From Lachnospiraceae bacterium (lineage in GTDB: Bacteria; Bacillota; Clostridia; Lachnospirales; Lachnospiraceae): 29,978 nucleotides of DNA. How positions within the stretch are numbered: position 1 is the stretch's first letter; each line of letters opens with the position of its first letter. Shown piece after piece: positions 6,275 through 12,236 of this stretch. The stretch lies in NCBI GenBank assembly GCA_900771955.1, contig CAAGPW010000180.1, positions 1 to 29,978 on the forward strand, given 5' to 3'. The notes beneath the pieces were generated by a model that saw nothing but the letters and a program-made list of their open reading frames with translations, was not told the origin of the DNA and made no database searches. A program made the position numbers and the translations under genes.

Positions 6275-7591
6275 ATGAAAAATCATAGGATCAGTAAAAA
6301 AATTCTGGCATTCGGAATGGGCGGCATATGTCTTGCATCAGCTTTCGCAGGATGCGGAGGCGGAAATGCCGGAAAATCCGGGGGCACAGAAGACCTCACC
6401 GGTAAGTATCACAAGGAGAAAACGGTTGCGGAAGGAGATGTCACGGACGAATTTGCTGTGGCCTATGCGGATTTCTCGTTAAATCTGCTGAAGGAAAGCG
6501 GAAAATCTGAGACGAAAGACCAGAAAAATACGATGGTGTCTCCGGTTTCCGTAATGACTGCGCTTGAAATGACCAGATGCGGGGCGGATGGCGAGACAAA
6601 AAAACAGATGGATCAGGTTCTCTATGAGGGGCTTTCCGGGGATGAAGGGCGTGAAAATCTCATGCGTTTTACGGATGGACTCACCGATGAAAAGGATGCA
6701 GCTCTTCTCACTGCAAATTCAATATGGTTTCGCAGTGAGGCAGACGGGATAGAACCAAAACAGGAATTTCTGGAAAGTAACGGCGCTGATTTTGATGCGG
6801 ATATTTTTATGGCACCTTTTGATGAAGGCACGCTGAAGGATATCAATGACTGGGTAGACAAAAAGACGGACGGTAATGTACCGCAGATCCTTGATGAAGT
6901 TCCACAGAAGGCAAAAATGTATCTGATCAATGCGTCTTCCTTTGAGGCAAAGTGGAATCTGGAATATAACGAGAGTGATATTTTGGAAAATGAAGAATTT
7001 ACCTGTGCCGACGGGACAAAAAAGCAGGTCGATCTAATGATGTCGACTGAGTGGAATTATATCTGCGGAGATCATGAGACCGGATTTAAGAAAGAGTATC
7101 AGACCGGATATTCTTTTGTGGCGCTTCTGCCGGATGAAACCATGAATATAGATGATTATGTAAACCAATTGGATGGAACTGCATTTTTAAAACTGATGCA
7201 GGGTGTCAGGGAGGAAAAAGTATATACCAGACTGCCTGCATTTGAAACCGACACAAAACTGGAGCTTTCGGATACATTGGAGGCGCTTGGCATGCCGCTT
7301 GCCTTTGACGAAGAACAGGCCGGATTCCCCGGAATTTTCGAAGATCCCGCGGAACAGGTATGGATCGGAAGAGTGCTCCATAACACGCACATCAGGGTGG
7401 ATGCACAGGGAACAAAAGCGGGGGCGGCAACCGCAGTGGAAGCTCTTGTTAAGACCGCAGCGGATGGGGAACCGGAGGATGAGTCGAAGGAGGTATATCT
7501 GACGCGCCCGTTTGTCTATGCGGTTGTGGAAGATGATACAAATCTTCCGGTGTTTATCGGAGTAGTCGAGGACATCGGAACCAGAAAATAG
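6275..7591 (+). CDS. Secreted serpin-family protease inhibitor, lipoprotein
   Basis: 438 residues. Start at 6275: GGAGG (6263-6267) lies 7 bases upstream and a lipoprotein signal begins there (MKNHRISKKILAFGMGG..., lipobox AFAGC). The serpin fold is shown by NTMVSPVSVMTALEMTRCGADGET, by INASSFEAKWNLEYNESD, and by the C-terminal reactive loop and strand VDAQGTKAGAATAVEALV ... TRPFVYAVVEDDTNLPVFIGVVEDI. The hinge GTKAGAATA is rich in small residues, so the inhibitory stressed-to-relaxed change should be possible. Counting from the hinge as in antitrypsin (G = P15) gives P1-P1' = Lys-Thr, which would favour trypsin-like targets. Surface-tethered serpins are known in gut bacteria such as Bifidobacterium and Eubacterium, where they inhibit host or bacterial serine proteases. 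Confidence 0.9.
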   Translation: MKNHRISKKILAFGMGGICLASAFAGCGGGNAGKSGGTEDLTGKYHKEKTVAEGDVTDEFAVAYADFSLNLLKESGKSETKDQKNTMVSPVSVMTALEMTRCGADGETKKQMDQVLYEGLSGDEGRENLMRFTDGLTDEKDAALLTANSIWFRSEADGIEPKQEFLESNGADFDADIFMAPFDEGTLKDINDWVDKKTDGNVPQILDEVPQKAKMYLINASSFEAKWNLEYNESDILENEEFTCADGTKKQVDLMMSTEWNYICGDHETGFKKEYQTGYSFVALLPDETMNIDDYVNQLDGTAFLKLMQGVREEKVYTRLPAFETDTKLELSDTLEALGMPLAFDEEQAGFPGIFEDPAEQVWIGRVLHNTHIRVDAQGTKAGAATAVEALVKTAADGEPEDESKEVYLTRPFVYAVVEDDTNLPVFIGVVEDIGTRK

Positions 7592-7687
7592 TAATAATAT
7601 GGTAAAAAATGGAAAAATACGCGGATGGTATAGGAACAGGCGTATGCTTTCTGCGTACAATATTCATAGATACGGGGATTGAGCAGT

Positions 7688-7717
7688 ATGCAGGAAAGTG
7701 ATATGAAACAGGAATGA
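7688..7717 (+). CDS. Possible 9-codon leader ORF overlapping the response regulator start
   Basis: Reads MQESDMKQE followed by TGA. The last base of its final Glu codon plus TGA make ATGA with the start codon of the response regulator, the geometry of translational coupling. The regulator itself has only a poorly spaced ribosome binding site, which makes coupling attractive. The ORF is very short and could be chance. Confidence 0.3.
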   Translation: MQESDMKQE

Positions 7718-8499
7718 TAAAGATTTTAATGGTAGAGGACGATGAGATGATACGCCGGTCTTTTGAAGTGGCAATACATAACAGCGCAGCTTTTTCGCTG
7801 GTTGGAAAGACAGGCCGTCAGAAGGAAGCAATGCAGATGCTTCTTTCCCTTGATGTGGATGTGATGCTTTTGGATCTGGAACTGGAAGAGGGTGATGGCA
7901 TGCACTTGCTGGAGGAGATGCATGCAAAGCTGGAACGTTTTCCGGAGATCATCACTGTTACAAATACAAGCTCGGAATCCGTGTTAAGCTGTGTGCGTGA
8001 ACTCGGATCAGATTTTGTGTATCAGAAAAACAACGGGGCATATTCACCGGAAAATGTCCTGGAAATCATTCAGATGACCTTTCCGTATTATCAGAATAAA
8101 ACATCAGACCGCACGCAGGTTCTGGCGGCGGAATACAGTATGGAAAAGGAAAGGGAATATCAGCGCATGTATGTGCGTCGTGAACTGGAGAAGATGGGGT
8201 TCGCTTCGCAAAAAAGAGGAACTTATTTTCTGGCAGACGCGATCTGTATGGGACTGGAAAACAAGGAACATCGGAAATTGCAGATCACCAATGATATCTA
8301 TCCGGTCGTGGCGGAACAAAACGGTGTGTCCATCGGCGGTGTGGAGAAGAGCATCCGTGACGCGATCGAACATGCCTGGCGGGATGCGAATCTGGCAAAT
8401 CTTATGCGGTATTATCCGTTTACCTGGAGCGCGGAGATCGGACGCCCGACGAATGCCGAGTTTGTCTCAAACATGATCGAACGTTTTGAACTGAAATAA
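7714..8499 (+). CDS. Response regulator with Spo0A-type C-terminal DNA-binding domain
   Basis: 261 residues. A CheY-like receiver occupies residues 1-120: acidic pocket EDD (8-10), phospho-acceptor Asp54 in VMLLDLELEEGDG, the T of TVTNTSS, and the conserved Lys in FVYQKNNG. After a linker, residues about 150-261 match the Spo0A DNA-binding domain (GFASQKRGTYFLADAI, ITNDIYPVVAEQ, VEKSIRDAIEHAWR, GRPTNAEFVSNMIERF). It is unlikely to be the master Spo0A itself, since the recognition helix differs (SIGGVEKSI). Related regulators bind sites resembling TTCGACA. No kinase is adjacent; the nearest is the sensor at 10124. ATG 7714 is the only usable start, as the frame is closed by TGA at 7699. Confidence 0.87.
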   Translation: MIKILMVEDDEMIRRSFEVAIHNSAAFSLVGKTGRQKEAMQMLLSLDVDVMLLDLELEEGDGMHLLEEMHAKLERFPEIITVTNTSSESVLSCVRELGSDFVYQKNNGAYSPENVLEIIQMTFPYYQNKTSDRTQVLAAEYSMEKEREYQRMYVRRELEKMGFASQKRGTYFLADAICMGLENKEHRKLQITNDIYPVVAEQNGVSIGGVEKSIRDAIEHAWRDANLANLMRYYPFTWSAEIGRPTNAEFVSNMIERFELK

Positions 8500-8509
8500 A
8501 AGCAGAAAC

Positions 8510-8556
8510 AAAAAATGCAGCAGTGTATCTTAAAAAATAAGGATATACTGCTGCAT
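8510..8556 (-). terminator. Intrinsic terminator for the ACT-domain gene
   Basis: The 15-base arms ATGCAGCAGTGTATC (8515-8529) and GATATACTGCTGCAT (8542-8556) pair with one wobble. On the minus strand the stem is followed by a T-run (A-run at 8510-8515), so it ends leftward transcription. It also lies just past the response regulator, but there is no T-run in that direction. Confidence 0.82.
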
Positions 8557-8620
8557 GAATAGAAACATCAATCAAAATATCGTTTTTTCTGGCTGGCATT
8601 CCATAGCAAAGTGGAAGATG

Positions 8621-8989
8621 TCAGTCTGTAATCTCATATCCGGAAGATTTAAGAACTTCCAGTCCCTTTTGATAGTTTTCTTTTTTTATCAAAACATAGT
8701 CAGTATTGTAGGTAGATATTGCAAAGATCGAAATGCCGTTATCTGCCAAAATGGTAGCAATTTCAGACAATATCCCAATCAGCGAAAAATCTAAAACGCC
8801 CTGAATGCGAAATGCTTTCCAGCCGTCATCACGATGAATTACATTTGACGGGATATCGCTTGTGATGCATACGAGAGATTTCTCCTCGTCGGTCTTTCCG
8901 ATAAAGCTATACTCGGAATCTAAATTTACAAGCGAGAAGTCTTCTACCTGACACACAGAGAATTCCTGATGAATCTTTTTTATTTCCAT
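8621..8989 (-). CDS. ACT-domain protein
   Basis: 122 residues. The start MEIKKIHQEFSV at 8989 is fixed by GGAGG 8 bases upstream (9001-8997). The C-terminal half shows an ACT-type ligand-binding fold (FRIQGVLDFSLIGILSEIATILADNGISIFAISTYNTDYVLIKKENYQKGLEVLKSSGYEI), including the helix-capping Gly in LIGILSEI. The N-terminal half resembles the paired ACT domain (FSLVNLDSEYSFIGKTDEEKSLVC). This matches small stand-alone double-ACT proteins (ACT_7 type), thought to sense amino acids or act as regulatory partners. It has its own promoter and a small upstream ORF. The ligand is unknown. Confidence 0.85.
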   Translation of the reverse strand: MEIKKIHQEFSVCQVEDFSLVNLDSEYSFIGKTDEEKSLVCITSDIPSNVIHRDDGWKAFRIQGVLDFSLIGILSEIATILADNGISIFAISTYNTDYVLIKKENYQKGLEVLKSSGYEITD

Positions 8990-8996
8990 AATAGCA

Positions 8997-9017
8997 CCTC
9001 CACAAAATTTGATTTTC
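8997..9017 (-). repeat. Leader repeat, copy at the ACT gene
   Basis: A 21-bp block containing the ribosome binding site (minus strand GAAAATCAAATTTTGTGGAGG). It matches the leader of the hydrolase pseudogene (9621-9641) at 19 of 21 positions. Confidence 0.5.
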
Positions 9018-9075
9018 ACACCAGTTTCATATACAAAAGCTGCGCTGTCCTTTTTTCGGCTTCATATAATTCCAT
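9016..9075 (-). CDS. Small upstream ORF (19 codons) before the ACT gene
   Basis: Encodes MELYEAEKRTAQLLYMKLV. AAGAGGAAGG ends 5 bases before its ATG, a good ribosome binding site. A TTGACA/TATGAT promoter lies about 40 bp upstream. It ends 26 bp before the ACT start, so it may be a leader peptide that regulates ACT translation, or the remnant 5' end of a lost gene. No strong enrichment for one amino acid is seen. Confidence 0.4.
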   Translation of the reverse strand: MELYEAEKRTAQLLYMKLV

Positions 9076-9112
9076 GTCATCCTTCCTCTTTACGAGTTCA
9101 AATCCGGTACCA

Positions 9113-9140
9113 ATCATACCATATCATAACATAATGTCAA
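9113..9140 (-). promoter_or_regulatory. Promoter of the small ORF and ACT gene
   Basis: On the minus strand: perfect -35 TTGACA (9140-9135), a 16-bp spacer and -10 TATGAT (9118-9113). Confidence 0.7.
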
Positions 9141-9145
9141 AAATT

Positions 9146-9610
9146 TTATTGGCGCGCCAGGAACTTCTCCATTTTTTCCATATAATCTTCTGCCTGAACG
9201 ACAAAGCCCATATGTCCTCCGGGCGCATTCAGGATCATTTTGGTTACGACCTCAGGATATTTCTTTGCGAATATCTGTGCGTGGACTCCGCCGTCGCTGC
9301 ATCCGACCAGGATCACCTGCCGGATCGCAAGCGCTTTTAATAAGGCGTAGGTAAACGCCATCTGCTCATCCGCGTTGGTGATATGGAGTGGATATTCGTA
9401 GATCAGAAACCGGTAGTTTTTGTAAAAATGCAGAGCATAGGGCATCCACGCTTCCTGCATCTAAAGTCCGTGAAAAAACAAAAGGACGGGTGCATCCTCT
9501 TTTCCGTCATACTGATACCGGATTTTTGTGCCATCAATCTCGATGGTGCGGTAAGGGTACTGCTGTAAAAAAGTCTGATATTCTGTTTTGAAATTTTTTG
9601 TTTCTTCCAT
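9146..9610 (-). pseudogene. Broken alpha/beta hydrolase gene (in-frame stop and 3' truncation)
   Basis: A good start (GGAGGAG upstream of ATG 9610) gives MEETKNFKTEYQTFLQQYPY ... GKEDAPVLLFFHGL and then a TAG at 9463-9461. The same frame resumes at once with MQEAWMPYALHFYKNYRFLIYEYP and the nucleophile elbow VGCSDGG. Oxyanion-loop HG and the elbow Ser are therefore split by one stop. The frame ends after 154 coding codons at KFLARQ, well short of the roughly 250 or more of the family, and the catalytic Asp and His region is missing. Two independent lesions make a non-functional gene likely. Translation of the 104-codon part from 9460 is possible but would lack most of the active site. Confidence 0.8.
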
Positions 9611-9620
9611 TAGTATTTCT

Positions 9621-9641
9621 CCTCCACAAAATTCGATTATC
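9621..9641 (-). repeat. Leader repeat, copy at the hydrolase pseudogene
   Basis: The 21-bp block with the ribosome binding site matches the ACT-gene leader (8997-9017) at 19 of 21 positions. A small hairpin (CCAGT/ACTGG, 9641-9656) adjoins it. Confidence 0.45.
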
Positions 9642-9740
9642 CAGTGTTAAAACTGGAAGGTGTTGAGTCCTTTTATCTGACAACTGAAATATAAATGAAC
9701 GCATGGTGATTTTTCTGCCTAATAATGACATCTGTCAGTT

Positions 9741-9746
9741 ATTATA
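9741..9746 (-). promoter_or_regulatory. Candidate -10 box for the hydrolase pseudogene
   Basis: Minus-strand TATAAT, preceded 18 bp upstream by TATACA, which matches the -35 consensus at 4 of 6 positions. The implied leader is about 125 nt. Confidence 0.35.
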
Positions 9747-9796
9747 CTATAAAAATGGGACAAATGTATATTCTTTATAATTATGTATTTATCTTA

Positions 9797-9911
9797 TTGA
9801 CCGGAACAGGATAAAAAAGTCATACAATATTTTTCGACGAAAATCGAAAGACGCATAAAAGAAGCAGTAAGAAAAAGGGAAGATCCGGTCGTAAAAAATC
9901 GACGGAAATCG
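9797..9911. promoter_or_regulatory. Putative promoter and regulator sites upstream of the peptide ORF
   Basis: TTGACC (9797-9802) and TACAAT (9823-9828) lie 20 bp apart, longer than usual, suggesting an activated promoter. Two similar elements follow, TCGACGAAAATCG (9834-9846) and TCGACGGAAATCG (9899-9911), in direct orientation 65 bp apart. The first contains TTCGACGAA (9833-9841), one mismatch from the Spo0A box TTCGACAAA. Their role is inferred. Confidence 0.35.
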
Positions 9912-9940
9912 TAGAAAACTGCAGGATTGCCCGACAGTTT

Positions 9941-9988
9941 CCGCCTCTTGATTTTGATAGTTTTTGGGTATCAAAACAAAGGAGGCGG
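9941..9988 (+). promoter_or_regulatory. Long hairpin that buries the ribosome binding site of the 15-codon peptide
   Basis: The left arm CCGCCTCTTGATTTTGATA (9941-9959) pairs with the right arm TATCAAAACAAAGGAGGCGG (9969-9988) around a 9-nt loop, with a 2-nt internal mismatch and one bulged G. The right arm contains the peptide's Shine-Dalgarno sequence GGAGG (9981-9985). Translation would need the stem to open, be cleaved, or be remodelled by RNA, ligand or temperature. There is no T-run, so it is not a terminator. Confidence 0.65.
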
Positions 9989-9996
9989 CAGGAGAT

Positions 9997-10044
9997 ATGG
10001 CATTTTGGGAAGCATTTTGGCAGTGGTTGAGACTGTGTCCGTAA
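9997..10044 (+). CDS. Trp-rich 15-residue peptide ORF upstream of a sensor kinase
   Basis: Encodes MAFWEAFWQWLRLCP and stops at TAA. GGAGG (9981-9985) lies 11 bases before the ATG, inside a hairpin. The peptide has three Trp and two Phe; in a helix the aromatic residues would fall largely on one face, making it amphipathic. It ends Cys-Pro-stop. It is framed by a structured leader before and an intrinsic terminator after (10053-10087), with the GHKL kinase starting 79 bp beyond its stop. No processing or export gene is adjacent, so it is not a standard agr locus. Possible roles are an unmodified signal peptide for the kinase, a Trp-sensing arrest or attenuation leader, or a small membrane-active peptide. 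Not a family I recognise. Confidence 0.5.
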   Translation: MAFWEAFWQWLRLCP

Positions 10045-10052
10045 TATAGAAG

Positions 10053-10087
10053 AGCATGGCAGAAATAATTGCCATGCTTCTTTTTTT
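10053..10087 (+). terminator. Intrinsic terminator between the peptide ORF and the kinase gene
   Basis: AGCATGGCA (10053-10061) and TGCCATGCT (10070-10078) form a 9-bp stem followed by TC and seven T residues. It starts 8 bases after the peptide stop codon. A TATAAT at 10090-10095 just beyond could start a separate kinase transcript, though its -35 is poor. Confidence 0.85.
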
Positions 10088-10123
10088 GCTATAATATAAA
10101 AACAAGCGAGGTGTTGTGAATAA

Positions 10124-11500
10124 ATGGTCTATTATTTCATTTATGTTGGAGTCGAATTGTTTTTATATCTGGCAATTTTAAAATTGATAGAGAAGGGATC
10201 TTTTAAAGGGAAACGATATCAGAAATGTTTCCTGTTTCTCGTTTCCTGGATCGCAATGGGATGTGCAAAAAATATCAGGATGCGGGAAGAGGTTACTCTG
10301 ATGATCAGCATGGTATTTCTTTTTGCATACTTAAGCATATTTCTTGCGGAGAAAAAGGATTATCTATATAATTTTTCTACTGTTATGTCAACCATAGAAG
10401 TAAATGTAATCCTGTCAGTTGCATTAGCAATACCATGTGCTTATATTTGGTATTTAAGTCAGGGAAGATGGTCGGCAGATATTGGAAATCTCATGATTTT
10501 AATTATGAAAGCTCTGATGTGTGCAGTGATCTGTATTTTGAGAAAACGCCTGACGCTGTATAAATTGTTTCAAAACAGAAGTGTCAGAATACTGTCAACG
10601 GGAATAGGGATACTTTTAATTATAATGGAACAGATCGGACTTCATTTGTTCGATCATAACCGACATAATTTCAGTATCATTTTTGGAGATCTGCTGATTT
10701 TTTCGATCGTCATCGGTATTCTGTGGCTTCTGGATCATTACCGGCTTGCGGCTGGAAAACTTAAAGTGGAGCAGGATAACCGCAGAATGAACACCAGCCT
10801 GCATAAGACAAAGGAACTGATGCCGCTTTTAATTTCGGTGGTCAATGAAAATGAAGGACTTCTGGACCCCGAACTTGTGGAGGAATTCAATCAGATTTAT
10901 TCTGAGCAGATGATAGCGGAAAGAAAGGACAGTATGAATTATAAATTATTGGGGACAACAGGAATAAAACTGCTGGATGCGCAGTTACAGCATTATATCC
11001 TGGAGTGTAACAAAAAGGGGATCGTGATGGACGTATTTGCCTCGGAACCGGTCGCAAAGCCGCTCCATGAGATGCAGATCCCTCAGCTTAAACTGCACAA
11101 TATCACAGGAGATCTGCTTCGCAATGCAATTCGGGCTGTTGAACGTGCGGGCAGGATGGATGGAAAAATACTGGTTATTATCGGAAAGAAGGAAGATACG
11201 GTAGAGATTGATATTTTTGACAATGGAGCGGAGATTCCACTTGCCGTGCTGGAGCAGTTTGGAACAAGAGGCGTGACAACAGGCGGAACCGGAAATGGAC
11301 TCGCAGATATTACAGAAGCACTCAGGGAAGATGGGATTTCGCTTGTGATACGGGAAAATGCACCGGGCAGCAGTATCTATGCAAAGGGTTTCCTGCTTGT
11401 TTTTGACGGGAAGGGCAGAAGGGAACTTGTGACTTTTCGCAGAGAGTGGGAAAGTCTTGCAAAGTACGGGTATTGGGATGTGAAAAAAGTGGAGGAATAG
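10124..11500 (+). CDS. GHKL-family membrane sensor histidine kinase (AgrC-like architecture), orphan
   Basis: 458 residues. Residues 1-205 contain about six to seven membrane helices with short loops. A dimerisation helix follows (about 210-290), then a GHKL ATPase domain: N-box NITGDLLRNAIRAVE (Asn334), G1 box IDIFDNGAEIP (362-372) and G2 box GGTGNGLADI (387-396). The plan is that of AgrC/VirS/ComD kinases that detect peptides at the membrane. The usual acceptor His followed by Asp/Glu is not evident; the only nearby candidate is His227 in TSLHKTKELM. No LytTR or other response regulator follows. The frame is closed by TAA at 10121, fixing the start; GCGAGGTG is the ribosome binding site. 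The Trp-rich peptide ORF immediately upstream is a candidate ligand or regulator. Confidence 0.87.
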   Translation: MVYYFIYVGVELFLYLAILKLIEKGSFKGKRYQKCFLFLVSWIAMGCAKNIRMREEVTLMISMVFLFAYLSIFLAEKKDYLYNFSTVMSTIEVNVILSVALAIPCAYIWYLSQGRWSADIGNLMILIMKALMCAVICILRKRLTLYKLFQNRSVRILSTGIGILLIIMEQIGLHLFDHNRHNFSIIFGDLLIFSIVIGILWLLDHYRLAAGKLKVEQDNRRMNTSLHKTKELMPLLISVVNENEGLLDPELVEEFNQIYSEQMIAERKDSMNYKLLGTTGIKLLDAQLQHYILECNKKGIVMDVFASEPVAKPLHEMQIPQLKLHNITGDLLRNAIRAVERAGRMDGKILVIIGKKEDTVEIDIFDNGAEIPLAVLEQFGTRGVTTGGTGNGLADITEALREDGISLVIRENAPGSSIYAKGFLLVFDGKGRRELVTFRREWESLAKYGYWDVKKVEE

Positions 11501-11536
11501 TTGAGAAAAAAACGCCGATAATAGAAAAGAAAACTG

Positions 11537-11565
11537 TTGACTATTTCAGAATAATTAGTTACTAT
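11537..11565 (+). promoter_or_regulatory. Promoter of the DUF3793-flavodoxin operon
   Basis: -35 TTGACT (11537-11542), a 17-bp spacer and -10 TACTAT (11560-11565). The start point would fall near 11572, inside the dyad at 11570-11593. Confidence 0.7.
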
Positions 11566-11569
11566 AAAT

Positions 11570-11593
11570 TTGAGTTAAATAAGACTAACTCAA
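11570..11593. promoter_or_regulatory. Dyad at the start point of the DUF3793-flavodoxin operon
   Basis: TTGAGTTA (11570-11577), 8 bp, then TAACTCAA (11586-11593): a perfect 8-bp inverted repeat ending next to the ribosome binding site GGAGG. As DNA it could be an operator, perhaps for iron control, since flavodoxins replace ferredoxins under iron limitation. As RNA it would form a weak hairpin near the 5' end. Confidence 0.45.
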
Positions 11594-11603
11594 AGGAGGT
11601 AGC

Positions 11604-12224
11604 ATGAGCCAGGAGGTATTTGAACTTGTTCAGGGAATGGACTTAAAGAGCATCGAGACACAGATTGCCCTTCAGTGTGCACCGCTGATCAGTGGGCTTA
11701 AGGTATCCAACCTTTTGATCATTTCAGCAGAGGATGAAGCACTGGTGCGGGGCATCTTGAGAAGATCGGGAATCTCTTTTTTCCGTCTGCTTCGAACCGG
11801 AGAAAAGGTAACCTTTCTTTTATTCCGCAAAAATCCATTGGAAGATTATCTTGGACGGCAGGAGGTAAAAGCCATGCTTGTCACAGAAGGATATGTGGAT
11901 TTTTCGCTTGGAAACATTTTAGGCACCTTTCAGAGACGCTATGAGAGTTATATGAGCGTCGGCGGCCGGTTTCCGCATGAGATGGGGCTTTTGCTGGGAT
12001 ATCCGGTTGAGGATGTAAAGGGCTTTATGGATAATCATGGGAAAAACTTTTTATATTCCGGTTACTGGAAGGTCTATGCAGACGTAGAAGAAAAAAGAAG
12101 GCTGTTCCAAAAGTTTGAAGATGCCAAGGAAACGGTGATCCAGCTACTTTCCTATGGGGTGGGCATTCAGGATATTCTGGATATTTATAAGGACGAAAAT
12201 GAGCCGAAACAGGCAGCAGTTTAG
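11604..12224 (+). CDS. DUF3793 family protein
   Basis: 206 residues, cytoplasmic, start fixed by AAAGGAGG. It matches the DUF3793 pattern I recall from Clostridia: an N-terminal segment LKSIETQIALQCAPLISGLKVSNLL, a central FRLLRTGEKVTFLLFRKNPLEDYL and the C-terminal FPHEMGLLLGYPVEDVKGFMDNHGKNFLYSGYWKVY. The HEMG...YP..DV..F..N.G...L..GYWKVY segment looks like a conserved, possibly catalytic or haem/metal-related core, but the biochemical role is unknown to me. It is co-transcribed with flavodoxin (12-bp gap), a pairing often seen in this group, which points to a redox or iron-limitation function. Confidence 0.82.
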   Translation: MSQEVFELVQGMDLKSIETQIALQCAPLISGLKVSNLLIISAEDEALVRGILRRSGISFFRLLRTGEKVTFLLFRKNPLEDYLGRQEVKAMLVTEGYVDFSLGNILGTFQRRYESYMSVGGRFPHEMGLLLGYPVEDVKGFMDNHGKNFLYSGYWKVYADVEEKRRLFQKFEDAKETVIQLLSYGVGIQDILDIYKDENEPKQAAV

Positions 12225-12236
12225 GAGGAAAGAAAA

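Noticed and set aside
7714..8499. The master sporulation regulator Spo0A
   Set aside because: The domain order matches, but the recognition helix and receiver differ from Spo0A orthologues and the usual SpoIVB/Spo0A context is absent.
8555..8794. 79-codon plus-strand frame opposite the ACT gene
   Set aside because: It starts in the terminator hairpin and lies antisense to a conserved ACT domain; no binding site.
9941..11500. Classical agr quorum-sensing locus
   Set aside because: No AgrB-like protease, no AgrD-type precursor and no LytTR response regulator are present.
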